Numbered from the stretch's first letter, positions 24,883 to 34,030 are shown. The stretch is DNA of 64,000 nucleotides from CASFRF01 sp031549345 (GCA_031549345.1 JAVBPY010000015.1:1-64000); one strand, 5' to 3'. A program made the numbers and translations. Notes: generated by a model not told the origin, from the letters alone.

Positions 24883-26808
24883 TCACTGTTCCTTCCGATA
24901 GGTGGCGCGATACTTCGCCCATACGGTTTCAAACCAATCGTCGGTATGGGGAATCGGGCGGCGCGGCTGCCAGCTCTGCGCGACGATCCCGTCTGCGTCA
25001 AGCGCGGTGAGCAAGACTTCTTCGCGGAATTTCGGGTTTTCCGGCGCAAGCGTCCACTCCGCCGGAAGGCCTTCGTGCACACGCTTGGCGTCGGAGGCAA
25101 GCACCATGGCCGAACCGCGCGATCCGACGCCGCTCTCCGCCTGGAACTTCACCGCTTCGAGGTAGATTGCATGGGCAAGACAAAGCTGGAGGTTACGCAA
25201 CTGTTCCACACGGCACTCGCCGGAGGCGTTGCCCGCGCCGGAGGCACGCAACTTCTTGTATTGTCTCCACGCGGAAGCGACCGCTTCCGGCAATGCGGCA
25301 GGATTCCGCAAATGCGCGGCGAATTCGGTCATGCGCCGCTGGAGTTCACGCCGCTCGGCCCGCCAGTCGGTCCCCTTGCCGGAAACGACCCAGGCGTCGA
25401 GATCGGTCATCGCCGCCGTGGCGGCCTTGTTGAAATCATCTGCCTTCAACGTGGATTCGGAGTAGGCCGCGCCGATGTACTCGGCCGCGCGGAACGCGCC
25501 GACCTGCCCGGCGTTCAGCGCCGAACCGCCGGGACGGGTTACGCCGTGCGAACCGTTGACTTCACCCACGGGGAAAAGATGCTTGATGTTCTCCGACTCA
25601 TAGTTGACGTCGCCGGCGAGCCCGCCGTTGTTGTGTTGGGAACAAACCGCGATTTCCAGGGGTTCGGTAACCAGGTGGATGTTGTGGTCTTCATACAGCC
25701 GGATCGCGCCCGGATTCATGTGGCGGAGGCGTTCCAGCGGCGTGCCGAAAAGCGCGCCCGATTTTTCCAGGTACTGGTGCGCCTCGCCGCTCAGTGTCTT
25801 GAAATCGAGTCCGGCGGGGTTGCTCCGGAAGTCGAGGAACACGCGGCGGTTTCGCACCACCGTTTCAAAGTACACCAGCAAGTCGACCAGCGAAGAGCCT
25901 TCGATCGCTTTGCGCACATCGAACGGCCACTGGTAGCCCTTCAGAAATACCATCGAGTTCAGGAGGCCGGAGTCCTTGAAATAGGGGACCAGGAACTCCT
26001 TTTCATCGGACACGCCGTCCGCCGCGGTGGAAATAAAGCGGGGGAGCACTTGCATATAGGTGCCGGAAACGTTCCAGCGGAATTTGGTGGAGGCCAATCC
26101 GAATTGGCTTTCCGGAAGATTCCGCGCCGCCGCACCCGCTTCCAGCGCAAGGCCGATCGCGCCGGTGTGCACGGGCGGATACACGCTCGCCTCGTACAAT
26201 CCGCCGGGGCCGCCCACGGCGAAAACAACGTTGTCGGCCATATACTGGGTGAATTCGCCTGTTTCGGAATCGACGGCAATCAGGCCCGCGGCCCGCTTAT
26301 CGGCCCCTTCGCCTACGGTCAGAAGGCGGACGGCGACGCGGTTTTCATCGGTCGGAATGCCGCTCTTTTTGAGTTCCGCGATCAACGCCCGGCACATTTC
26401 GCGCGAGGTATAAGGTCCGCAGCTCGTCGCGCGGCGCAAAGGATCGTGGTCGGTTTTGTACCCGATGTACTGCCCGTACCCGTCGAACGGAAACGGAACG
26501 CCAAGGTTGGCGAGCTGGAAGAATGCCCGCGCGGAGAGGGCCGACTCCACCAGGGCTATGTCGCCATGCATCGAACCGTTGGCGAAAAACGTCTCCGCCA
26601 AAAGCTCCGGCGAGTCGGCTTCACGCCCGTACATGCCGAGTTTGTAGTACGTTTGCTTGTCGCTCCCGGTGTTGATCGAGGTCCCCATCTGCAGACCTTC
26701 GGTCACCACCCGGACATCCTTGACGCCTTCCGCCCGGAGGCGGAGGGCGGCGGCCAGCCCGGCCGCGCCGGAGCCGAGAACCAGTGTGTGGCAGCGAACC
26801 GGGATCAT
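24883..26808 (-). CDS. FAD-dependent oxidoreductase of the succinate dehydrogenase/fumarate reductase flavoprotein type
   Basis: A 641-residue flavoprotein. The dinucleotide motif GSGAAGLAAAL is at residues 12-22. The second FAD region reads HLFPVGEVNGSHGVTRPGG, and QHNNGGLAGDVN precedes it. The C-terminal 150 residues form a helical domain like that of SdhA/FrdA. No iron-sulfur or membrane-anchor subunit is nearby, so it is not a standard SDH complex. In the operon it may oxidise a sugar acid or its product. Confidence 0.8.
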   Translation of the reverse strand: MIPVRCHTLVLGSGAAGLAAALRLRAEGVKDVRVVTEGLQMGTSINTGSDKQTYYKLGMYGREADSPELLAETFFANGSMHGDIALVESALSARAFFQLANLGVPFPFDGYGQYIGYKTDHDPLRRATSCGPYTSREMCRALIAELKKSGIPTDENRVAVRLLTVGEGADKRAAGLIAVDSETGEFTQYMADNVVFAVGGPGGLYEASVYPPVHTGAIGLALEAGAAARNLPESQFGLASTKFRWNVSGTYMQVLPRFISTAADGVSDEKEFLVPYFKDSGLLNSMVFLKGYQWPFDVRKAIEGSSLVDLLVYFETVVRNRRVFLDFRSNPAGLDFKTLSGEAHQYLEKSGALFGTPLERLRHMNPGAIRLYEDHNIHLVTEPLEIAVCSQHNNGGLAGDVNYESENIKHLFPVGEVNGSHGVTRPGGSALNAGQVGAFRAAEYIGAAYSESTLKADDFNKAATAAMTDLDAWVVSGKGTDWRAERRELQRRMTEFAAHLRNPAALPEAVASAWRQYKKLRASGAGNASGECRVEQLRNLQLCLAHAIYLEAVKFQAESGVGSRGSAMVLASDAKRVHEGLPAEWTLAPENPKFREEVLLTALDADGIVAQSWQPRRPIPHTDDWFETVWAKYRATYRKEQ

Positions 26809-26809
26809 C

Positions 26810-27583
26810 TCAGAGCCTCCCGATTTCGAGACCGCCGGAGATATCGATCACCTGCCCGGTGGAATACGCGATATCACCGCGAACAAGCATGGCGACCGCC
26901 TTGCCGATGTCTTCCGGAAAGCCCCAACGGGGCTGGAGAGTCACGCCGGCGGCGATGAGTTTGTCGTATTTCTCCGTTACTGTGGCGGTCATATCGGTCT
27001 TGATGATGCCGGGGCGGATTTCGTACACGTTGACGCCGATTTCGGCCAGACGGACGGCCCAGAGCTTCGTCGCCATCGAGATAGCCGCCTTGGAAAGGCA
27101 GTAGTCGCCGCGGTTGATGCTCGCCATCGTCGAGGAACAGGAGCTCAAATTCACCACGACACCGTAAAAATCGGCGTTCTTGGCGCGTTGTTCGGTCATG
27201 TGCCGCCCGACGAGCTGCGTCAGGAAATAGGGGCCCTTGAGATTGATGCCGATGAGGCGGTCGAAGCTCTCTTCCGTGGCGTCCAGCAAATCGGCACGGA
27301 CGTTCGGGGCCACACCGGCATTGTTAATCAAGGCGTTCAATTCACCGAAACGGTCGACGATCTTCTTCATCATCGCCTCGCGCGCCGCGCCGTCGGTGAT
27401 GTTGCACTTGACGTACATCGCCTTTACGCCGTATTTCTTCTCCAGCTCGGCGCAACGCGCCGCGTAATCGGGCTCTTCGCCAAGATCGCAGAACACAACG
27501 TTCCACTTTTCCTGCGCCAACTTTTCCACAATCCCCGCGCCGATGCCGCGCGCGCCGCCGGTAACCAATGCAGTGTAAGCCAT
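26810..27583 (-). CDS. short-chain dehydrogenase/reductase
   Basis: A 257-residue classical SDR. TGGARGIG at residues 8-15 binds NAD(P), INNAG follows near residue 86, and the catalytic Ser and YCLSK supply the triad. The C-terminus ends with TGQVIDISGGLEIGRL. Its pairing with KDPG aldolase and sugar oxidoreductases suggests a sugar or sugar-acid dehydrogenase rather than FabG. It is one base from the FAD enzyme gene. Confidence 0.85.
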   Translation of the reverse strand: MAYTALVTGGARGIGAGIVEKLAQEKWNVVFCDLGEEPDYAARCAELEKKYGVKAMYVKCNITDGAAREAMMKKIVDRFGELNALINNAGVAPNVRADLLDATEESFDRLIGINLKGPYFLTQLVGRHMTEQRAKNADFYGVVVNLSSCSSTMASINRGDYCLSKAAISMATKLWAVRLAEIGVNVYEIRPGIIKTDMTATVTEKYDKLIAAGVTLQPRWGFPEDIGKAVAMLVRGDIAYSTGQVIDISGGLEIGRL

Positions 27584-27607
27584 TTTTTATCCTTGTCCTT
27601 TAAGGGT

Positions 27608-28267
27608 TCAGCACTTTTTTGCAAGTTCGGCGGCCGCGATGACCGCGTCTTCGATCGCCTTCCAATTTCCGGCGGCGATGTCGGCTGGTTTCCCGAGCCA
27701 AGTCCCGCCGACGGCGACGACTTCCGGAATCGCCAGGTATTCGCACACATTCACGCTCGTCACGCCGCCCGTGGGCATATAACTGAGCTTCAGGTGTTTG
27801 TACGGGGGAATCATCGCCTTGAGCATGGCTGTCCCACCGGCGGCCTCCGCCGGGAAAAACTTCAGCATCCAGCAGCCGAGTTCGCACGCCTGTTCGATTT
27901 CCGACGGCGTGCACACGCCGGGCGTGAAAGCGAAGCCGCAACGCGCCGCTTCGCGCACCACCGTCGGGTTGAACCCGGGGGCCACGGCGAACTTAGCGCC
28001 CAGCTCGAACGCCCGGTGTAAATCGCGCACGTTCAACACCGTCCCTGCGCCCACGAGGAGCTGCGGAAATTGGCGGGCCGCCTCAGCGATAATCTCCGGC
28101 GCAGCCTTGGTGCGGAACGTAATCTCCGCGGCGTTGAGGCCGTGGCGGGCAAAAATTTCGCACGCCTTCATGCCGTCTTCCACCGACTCCAACGCCAGAA
28201 CCGGAACAATCCGGACTTTGCGCAACGCGGCGGCGGTATTCTGGTGCTGTTCGATCAAATCGCTCAT
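27608..28267 (-). CDS. eda: bifunctional 4-hydroxy-2-oxoglutarate / KDPG aldolase
   Basis: A 219-residue class I aldolase starting at 28267 after AAGGGA. RIVPVLALE, AEITFRT (catalytic Glu), LLVGAGTVL and the Schiff-base lysine in WMLKFFPAE are typical of Eda. It yields pyruvate and glyceraldehyde 3-phosphate from KDPG. It is the first gene of the eleven-gene operon, so the pathway encoded downstream probably ends in KDPG. A second, DgoA-like aldolase lies at 7738-8352. Confidence 0.9.
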   Translation of the reverse strand: MSDLIEQHQNTAAALRKVRIVPVLALESVEDGMKACEIFARHGLNAAEITFRTKAAPEIIAEAARQFPQLLVGAGTVLNVRDLHRAFELGAKFAVAPGFNPTVVREAARCGFAFTPGVCTPSEIEQACELGCWMLKFFPAEAAGGTAMLKAMIPPYKHLKLSYMPTGGVTSVNVCEYLAIPEVVAVGGTWLGKPADIAAGNWKAIEDAVIAAAELAKKC

Positions 28268-28305
28268 TTTTCCCTTCTTTCTGTGGAATTGGAATACATC
28301 AAGGT

Positions 28306-28333
28306 AAGATAGCTTAAATTCAACATTTTTCAA
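28306..28333 (-). promoter_or_regulatory. promoter of the eleven-gene eda operon
   Basis: Minus strand TTGAAA (28328-28333), 16 bases, TATCTT (28306-28311). The -35 box lies inside the 3' end of bioA. The predicted start gives a leader of about 30 bases. Confidence 0.5.
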
Positions 28334-29591
28334 GCAGCGCGTTCATGCAGGCCGTTACGCGCGAAAGTTCTTTGGCCTCCGTAACAAGCGGCGGCATGGT
28401 GTACAGATAATTTCCGAACGGACGCAGCCAGACACCGTGCTCCAGAAGAGTCGGCAGAATCCGCGCCGGATCCAAAGGCGTTTCAAGCTCGATAACCCCC
28501 ACCGCGCCCAAAACACGCACGTCGCGGACTCCGGCACGTCCCCGCGCAGGCTCCAACTCTTGGCGCAACTGGTTTTCCAGTTGCGGAACATGTGTCCTCC
28601 ACGCCCCCGCGGCAAACAAATCGAGCGAGGCACATCCGGCGGCGCACGCGAGCGGATTGGCCATAAACGTGGGGCCGTGCATGAATTTTCCTGGCTTCCC
28701 GCCGGAAATCGCCGCGGCGACGCGCTCGGCGCACAACACCGCGGCCAGGCCGACGGCTCCGCCCGTCAACCCCTTTCCCAAAAGTACGAGGTCGGGCGCG
28801 ACATTGGCGTGCTCGGCGGCAAACATGCGCCCCGTGCGCCCGAAGCCGCTGGCGATTTCGTCGAAAATCAACAGCACGTCGTGCGCGTCGCACCAGGCGC
28901 GGAGGAGCTTCAAATAATCGGGGTGGTAAAAGCGCATCCCCCCCGCTCCCTGAAAAACCGGTTCGGCAATGACGCCGGCGATTTCGGCGGAATCGAGCGC
29001 GGAAAGCGCCGCCGCCACCTCCCCTCCCCCATCCCACGAAGCATCGAAAACACACTTTGGGCGCGGGAGAAAATGGTGCGCGGCCAGAACGTCTGTAAAC
29101 ATGCCGTGCATCCCCTCCGGGTCGCAAAGCGCCATGGCGCCGAGGGTGTCTCCGTGGTATCCGCCGCGAAGCGCCGCCAATTTGCGCCGTCCGCCGCGCC
29201 CACGGGCAAACTGGTACTGAATCGCCATTTTGACGGCGACTTCGGCGGCCACGGAACCGGAATCCACGTAAAACACCCGGTCCATACCCGGATAAACGGT
29301 CAAAAGTTTTTCCGCCAATTCCGCTGCCGGGCCGTGCGTAAACCCGGCGAACATCACCTGGGAAAACGCCTTCAATTGCCGCTCCATCGCCGCAACAATC
29401 GCCGGGTGCCCGTGCCCGTGCGCCACGCACCACCACGAGGAAACGCCGTCGATCATTTTCCGCCCGTCCGCAAGCTCGATAAAGACCCCTTCGGCGCGCC
29501 GAACTTCCAGAACCGGCGGCGGCTCCGTGGTCGACGCGTAGGGGTGATACAAGTGTTTCCGGTCAAATTCCAAAAGATTTTTCAATTCCAT
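28320..29591 (-). CDS. bioA: adenosylmethionine-8-amino-7-oxononanoate aminotransferase
   Basis: A PLP enzyme of 423 residues that makes 7,8-diaminononanoate in biotin synthesis, with SAM as amino donor. Class III aminotransferase motifs are present: SSWWCVAHGHGHPAI, LIFDEIASGFGRTG and LVLLGKGLTGG with the PLP lysine. WWCVAHGH is characteristic of BioA. It overlaps bioD by 10 bases and is the last gene of its operon. No bioB or bioF is in the window. Confidence 0.93.
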   Translation of the reverse strand: MELKNLLEFDRKHLYHPYASTTEPPPVLEVRRAEGVFIELADGRKMIDGVSSWWCVAHGHGHPAIVAAMERQLKAFSQVMFAGFTHGPAAELAEKLLTVYPGMDRVFYVDSGSVAAEVAVKMAIQYQFARGRGGRRKLAALRGGYHGDTLGAMALCDPEGMHGMFTDVLAAHHFLPRPKCVFDASWDGGGEVAAALSALDSAEIAGVIAEPVFQGAGGMRFYHPDYLKLLRAWCDAHDVLLIFDEIASGFGRTGRMFAAEHANVAPDLVLLGKGLTGGAVGLAAVLCAERVAAAISGGKPGKFMHGPTFMANPLACAAGCASLDLFAAGAWRTHVPQLENQLRQELEPARGRAGVRDVRVLGAVGVIELETPLDPARILPTLLEHGVWLRPFGNYLYTMPPLVTEAKELSRVTACMNALLEKC

Positions 29592-30241
29592 ACTCCATCA
29601 AAAAGCGGCGAAAAGTCATCCCCCGCATCCACGAGAACCGCGGGGAATCCCCGTCGCGCAAGCTCTTCACGCATCATCGTCCGCGCGTCGGAAGCGAGCA
29701 CCGGATCGGCGGCGGGAAAATCGTTGAAAACGATCCCCGCCAATGCGACACGCCGCCGCTCCATCGCCTCCAGCGCAAGGAATGTATGATTCAACGCCCC
29801 AAGCCGTCCCGAAGCGACAAGAATCATCCGGTATCCAAGCCCAGCGGCGTAATCGAGCTGCCAGAGGCCACGCCGAAGCGGTGCGGCGGGACCACCCGCA
29901 CCTTCCAGAAGAACAACATCGTAGCGCGCATCAAGCATTGCACTCGCACGCGTGATTGCATCCACGTCGATCCGGGTATTTTCCAGCTCCGCCGCCAGGT
30001 GGGGGGACGCGGGGTATGGGAGGATCACCGGCGCGGTCAGCCCCTCGGCATCTTCGGGAAAAACCATACCGCCCATCATGGCCCGGTGCGCTTCGATATC
30101 CTCGGAGCGCCCGGTATTGCCTGTCTGCACCAACTTCTGGGTAATCACACGGACGTTGCGCGCCAGAAGAAAACGGGCCAGGAGCCCCGTAACGTGCGTT
30201 TTCCCGATCCCGGTGTCGATGCCTGTAATAAAGTAAATCAT
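29582..30241 (-). CDS. bioD: dethiobiotin synthetase
   Basis: A 219-residue ATP-dependent carboxylase/ligase that closes the ureido ring of dethiobiotin. The P-loop GIDTGIGKTHVTG lies at the N-terminus, and LLEGAGGPAAPL is the Gly-rich motif normally written EGAGG. The start at 30241 gives a protein of normal length. It is followed directly by bioA, the preceding enzyme of the pathway. Confidence 0.93.
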   Translation of the reverse strand: MIYFITGIDTGIGKTHVTGLLARFLLARNVRVITQKLVQTGNTGRSEDIEAHRAMMGGMVFPEDAEGLTAPVILPYPASPHLAAELENTRIDVDAITRASAMLDARYDVVLLEGAGGPAAPLRRGLWQLDYAAGLGYRMILVASGRLGALNHTFLALEAMERRRVALAGIVFNDFPAADPVLASDARTMMREELARRGFPAVLVDAGDDFSPLFDGVWN

Positions 30242-30245
30242 GAAC

Positions 30246-30758
30246 TCAGCGCTCCAACACCGGCCGCGCTTCGAGGCGGGCAATTTTCCATTTCCCCTCC
30301 TCCTTCACAAGCTCGCACTCCATGTCGCGAACTTCGTCCACCGCCCCTCCGCCGCGGACAACCCCGCGCAGACGGGCGGAGAAAGAAACATCGGCGCGTT
30401 CCGGGGAAACAATACGCGGCGCCATGTCGGAAAACGACATCTCAGAAGTGGCCATCATCTGCCTGTAGCGAAGAAGGTTGGAGCTGAGCGCTTCCGGGGT
30501 ATACCGCCCGGAAAACGAATCCGCGCCCGTAACGGAGAGAACACATTCGGCGGCAAACAAGGACTTGGACGAATGCACCTTCCACAATCCCAAGGATGTT
30601 TTTTCGCCCTCCGTACGGCTGCAGACATACGCGAACTCCCGCAGAACCGCGCGAACTTTTCCCTCTTCCGAACTCCGGAAAAAGAAAAACCAGACCGCGC
30701 CCGCGGCAAGCAGGAAAAGCGCGAAAAAAACAACTTTTTTTCTGTGTAAAAAATTCAT
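30246..30758 (-). CDS. membrane-anchored NTF2-like protein of unknown function
   Basis: A 170-residue protein starting at 30758, overlapping lepB by 4 bases. One N-terminal helix (about residues 8-27, rich in Phe and Ala) anchors or exports it. The rest has the shape of an NTF2/SnoaL-like domain: a long first helix, KVRAVLREFAYVCSRTEGEK, then beta strands ending in ECELVKEEGKWKIARLEAR. No catalytic residues are recognised. Its job in the pilT/lepB/bio operon is unknown. Confidence 0.65.
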   Translation of the reverse strand: MNFLHRKKVVFFALFLLAAGAVWFFFFRSSEEGKVRAVLREFAYVCSRTEGEKTSLGLWKVHSSKSLFAAECVLSVTGADSFSGRYTPEALSSNLLRYRQMMATSEMSFSDMAPRIVSPERADVSFSARLRGVVRGGGAVDEVRDMECELVKEEGKWKIARLEARPVLER

Positions 30759-31309
30759 AGCGGCGCTCCGATGATGCGGTTCAAGTCCACCTGTCCGAAA
30801 TGATGCGACTCCATATTCATGCTCCGGTTGTCGCCAACGACATACACATGGTGCGGCTTCACCACGCGCGGAGGAAGTTCCCAATCGGACACATACCGCA
30901 CATAAGGCTCCTTCTGTGCACGGCCATTGACGTAAAGAACGCCTTTGCGGAACTCCACCGTGTCCCCGGCTTCCGCCACCACACGCTTGAGAAAATACAC
31001 CCGGTCAAGAAAACGAACAACCACCACGTCGCCTCTGTGCGGCGGCGTGAACCAGAAGGCATACCTTTTGCATAGTGTGAAACCGTGCTCGGGATAGGTG
31101 GGCAGCATGCTCCCTCCCTGAATAACGCAAGGCCGCAGAAGAACGCCGAAAACCACCAGCGCCAAACACGCAACAACCGTCATGCGGATGAAAAATCCGC
31201 GCGTCATACGGGGAAGAAAAAAATTTTTTGCGCCCCCTCCGGCGGTTGAATCGTCGGAGCGGTGTGCAGTAAAAATCAGCCGTATAAGCTGATTGAACCG
31301 AATCTTCAT
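30755..31309 (-). CDS. lepB: signal peptidase I
   Basis: A 184-residue membrane protease that cleaves signal peptides. One helix at about residues 40-60 is followed by the Ser67 motif QGGSMLPTY, the Lys109 motif YFLKRVVA, and VVGDNR. It is short compared with E. coli LepB, closer to the compact forms of Gram-positive bacteria. The mature exported esterases in this window would be substrates. Start context is weak; a later ATG at residue 35 is possible. Confidence 0.9.
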   Translation of the reverse strand: MKIRFNQLIRLIFTAHRSDDSTAGGGAKNFFLPRMTRGFFIRMTVVACLALVVFGVLLRPCVIQGGSMLPTYPEHGFTLCKRYAFWFTPPHRGDVVVVRFLDRVYFLKRVVAEAGDTVEFRKGVLYVNGRAQKEPYVRYVSDWELPPRVVKPHHVYVVGDNRSMNMESHHFGQVDLNRIIGAPL

Positions 31310-31324
31310 ATTCTACGAGCGCTC

Positions 31325-32419
31325 TTATCCCTTCTTTTCCGACTCAGCCGCCTTCTCAATAAGCGGCAGGAACATCTTTTTATCGTTGCCTTTCATGTAC
31401 GCCTCTTCCGCGGTGATGTTTCCCGCCTGGAACTGCGTCATGATCGAGCCGTCCATGGTCACCATGCCGCGCCCTTTATTGCCCTCGATAATCGTTCGGA
31501 TGTTGGCGATCTGTCCTTCGCGGATGGAGTTGGCCAAGCCATCCGTCCAAAGGAGAATTTCGTGGACCGCCGTGCGGCCTCCTCCCTTTTTACGGCAAAG
31601 AAGTTGCGACACAATACCCTGGAGCGATTCCGCAAGAAGTGTTCGGATCTGCGCTTGTTCATTGGCCGGAAACGCGTCAATGATCCGGTCCACCGTTTTC
31701 GAGGCGCTGTTGGTATGAAGGGTGCCGAACACCAGCATTCCCATGGAAGAACAGGTCAGGCCCATTTTAATGGTTTCCAAATCGCGCATTTCGCCGATGA
31801 GCACGATGTCCGGGTCGGAGCGCATCGCGCCGCGGAGCGCCTGAGGGAAGGAGTGGGTGTGTACGCCCACCTCGCGGTGTGAAATGACCGAGCGTTTGTG
31901 TTTATGCACAAATTCCACCGGGTCTTCGATGGTAATGATATTCCGTACGCTGCTCTCATTGATGTAATTGATCATCGCCGCGAGCGTGGTGGATTTGCCG
32001 CTGCCGGTAGGGCCGGTAACAAGAATCAGCCCGTTGCGGATTTCACACATCTCCTTGAGGACTTCTGGCATGTGAAGCTCCTCCAGCGTCTTGATCCGGC
32101 TGGGAATGTGCCGCAAAACCGCACCCATTCCGTGATGATCGTACAAACAATTTACGCGGAAACGATCGCCGGTGTGAATTTCATACGCAAAGTCGATGTC
32201 GTGATGCGTCAGGTAATAGTCCCAGCGGGTGGCGTAGCAAATGTCGTGCAGCATATCGCGCATCGCGTCGGCGTCCAAAATCCGTTCGTCGGCCGCCTGC
32301 AGGTCGCCATGCACACGGAATTTGGCCGGCAACCCAGTCGTGAGGTGCAAGTCCGACCCGCCGAGTTCGAGCATCTGGACGAGATATTTATCGATCATCC
32401 GTTCGTTCTGCTGGTTCAT
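31325..32419 (-). CDS. PilT-type twitching-motility ATPase
   Basis: A 364-residue secretion/retraction ATPase. The start at 32419 has GGAGG upstream. LELGGSDLHLTTG is the PilT N-terminal signature. VTGPTGSGKSTT is the Walker A, and the later boxes ITIEDPVEFVH and LIGEMRDLETI are present, with HTN in FGTLHTNSA. It powers pilus retraction. It overlaps the longer paralog by 4 bases. No pilin or PilB gene is in the window. Confidence 0.92.
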   Translation of the reverse strand: MNQQNERMIDKYLVQMLELGGSDLHLTTGLPAKFRVHGDLQAADERILDADAMRDMLHDICYATRWDYYLTHHDIDFAYEIHTGDRFRVNCLYDHHGMGAVLRHIPSRIKTLEELHMPEVLKEMCEIRNGLILVTGPTGSGKSTTLAAMINYINESSVRNIITIEDPVEFVHKHKRSVISHREVGVHTHSFPQALRGAMRSDPDIVLIGEMRDLETIKMGLTCSSMGMLVFGTLHTNSASKTVDRIIDAFPANEQAQIRTLLAESLQGIVSQLLCRKKGGGRTAVHEILLWTDGLANSIREGQIANIRTIIEGNKGRGMVTMDGSIMTQFQAGNITAEEAYMKGNDKKMFLPLIEKAAESEKKG

Positions 32420-33942
32420 GCTTTGGGTCCTCCGTGTTCGGTGGCGAAGCGGCGTGCCTCTTTGATCGCCTGCTCCCGTTTGAGCTGGGTGTGTGACGTT
32501 TGTTCGTTCAAATTGGCCGCGGCGACTTCGTACGTGATCAGATCGCGGCGATATTTTTCCAGAACGCAAGTGTCGTAGGTGCACATCCCCTGCTTGAGGC
32601 CGATCTGCATGGCGGCGGCAAGTTGGAAGGTTTTCCCCTCGCTGATCAAATTGCCCACGGCGGTTGTGTTGACAAGAATTTCATAAATGGTTGTCAACCC
32701 TCCGTTTGCGGCGGGGACGAGGCGCTGGCAAACAACACCGCGCAGGTTTCCTGCGGTCATGGTGCGGATCTGCGCTTGTTGCACGGCGGGAAAAACGTCG
32801 AGCAAACGGTTGAGGGTATTCCCCGCGTCGCCGGTATGGAGCGTCCCGATAACCAAGTGTCCGGTTTCCGCCGCGGCAATCGCATGTTCGATGGTTTCCA
32901 GGTCGTGCATTTCACCGATGACCACCACGTCCGGGTCTTCGCGAAGCGCCGCACGGAGGGCGGTATGGTACGAATCGGTGTGTGCGCCGATTTCCCGCTG
33001 CGTGACACGGCAGCCGATCGACTCCTGCAGGACTTCGATCGGATCCTCCACGGTGATGATATGATCCTTCCGGGCCCGGTTCAGAATATCGAGCAGCGTG
33101 GAAAGAGTCGTGGTTTTCCCGCTCCCGATAGGGCCGGTGATCAACACAAGCCCGTTGTGGTAATCAAGGAGGCGCCGAATGGTGGCCTCATCATTCTCCA
33201 GAAAGCCAAGCGCGGCAAGTGAGGGTTTTTCGGATGGAACCAGGCGATAGCAGCCGGAAATGCCGTCCTTTTGCATCGTCAGCGCCACGCGGCAGCGCCC
33301 TTTCCCCCGTCCGAGAGCCAGGGCAAAACTCATATCCCAATCCGTCTCGAATTTTTCACGCAACGACAACGGGAGGAGCGCATAGTTCACATATTCGGCC
33401 TGTTTCGGGGTGAATACGGTGCTTCCGATCATTTCGATGGCGAGATTCCGGCGCACATAGGGGCGCGCGCCCGCCGAAATATGCAAGTCGCTTACGCCGG
33501 CGCTTCGCAATGTTTCGAACAAACCGAGCATAAACGCGGAAAGTTCATCGTCCCCCATCGCCATGACTTTTTCCACGTCGAAAATTTCACCCAAACTCCC
33601 GACGGCCACGGGCTCGAAGGCGGAGGGAGCGACAGGCGGGGCGGAGGCGGGCGGCTTCGGCGCGCCGGGCCGTGGCTTGGGCGCGGCAAAAAGGCTCGGG
33701 CTCTCGCCGTCCGCCGCCTGTTCGACGGCGATTTCGATTTCGGTCTGAATCCGGTCGCACATCTCCTGCGCGTCCTCTTCGGAAAGGTCGCCGACAAGCT
33801 GATCGAGGACGGCCTGCGCGTATTCCTCAAGCTCCGCATCGCGTTCAAACGAAGCATAGAACTCGATCGCATCGTCCTTTTCGACGAGCTCGGCATCGAC
33901 CAACGCCGCAATAAACCATTGGACATCCAGCTTCATTGCCAT
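32416..33942 (-). CDS. PilT/PilU-like ATPase with N-terminal extension
   Basis: A 508-residue protein, about 150 longer than typical PilT. The start at 33942 is set by GGGAGG seven bases upstream. The first 80 residues are acidic and helical, then a proline-rich linker (PKPRPGAPKPPASAPPVAP). The ATPase core has SDLHISAGARPYVRRN, ITGPIGSGKTTT, ITVEDPIEV and VIGEMHDLETI. It has diverged in Walker A from its neighbour, as PilU does from PilT. It is the first gene of its operon. Confidence 0.88.
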   Translation of the reverse strand: MAMKLDVQWFIAALVDAELVEKDDAIEFYASFERDAELEEYAQAVLDQLVGDLSEEDAQEMCDRIQTEIEIAVEQAADGESPSLFAAPKPRPGAPKPPASAPPVAPSAFEPVAVGSLGEIFDVEKVMAMGDDELSAFMLGLFETLRSAGVSDLHISAGARPYVRRNLAIEMIGSTVFTPKQAEYVNYALLPLSLREKFETDWDMSFALALGRGKGRCRVALTMQKDGISGCYRLVPSEKPSLAALGFLENDEATIRRLLDYHNGLVLITGPIGSGKTTTLSTLLDILNRARKDHIITVEDPIEVLQESIGCRVTQREIGAHTDSYHTALRAALREDPDVVVIGEMHDLETIEHAIAAAETGHLVIGTLHTGDAGNTLNRLLDVFPAVQQAQIRTMTAGNLRGVVCQRLVPAANGGLTTIYEILVNTTAVGNLISEGKTFQLAAAMQIGLKQGMCTYDTCVLEKYRRDLITYEVAAANLNEQTSHTQLKREQAIKEARRFATEHGGPKA

Positions 33943-33985
33943 TGCCGATCCTCCCTTGGTTGCTCCTATGGATACTCTTTTCGAA

Positions 33986-34025
33986 AGTATACAACGCGCG
34001 GGGAAATATTGCAAGTCCCCGCGCG
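33986..34025 (-). promoter_or_regulatory. pilT-operon promoter nested in the terminator hairpin of the GH2 gene
   Basis: Minus strand: arms CGCGCGGGGA (34016-34025) and TCCCCGCGCG (33995-34004) enclose an 11-base loop holding TTGCAA (34009-34014). After exactly 17 bases comes TATACT (33986-33991). The hairpin begins six bases past the GH2 stop, so it can end the nine-gene rib/GH operon and start the six-gene pilT operon. Confidence 0.75.
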
Positions 34026-34030
34026 AATTT

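Noticed and set aside
24826..26958. 710-codon frame opposite the FAD enzyme
   Set aside because: Shadow of a well-supported flavoprotein; no domain and no ribosome site.
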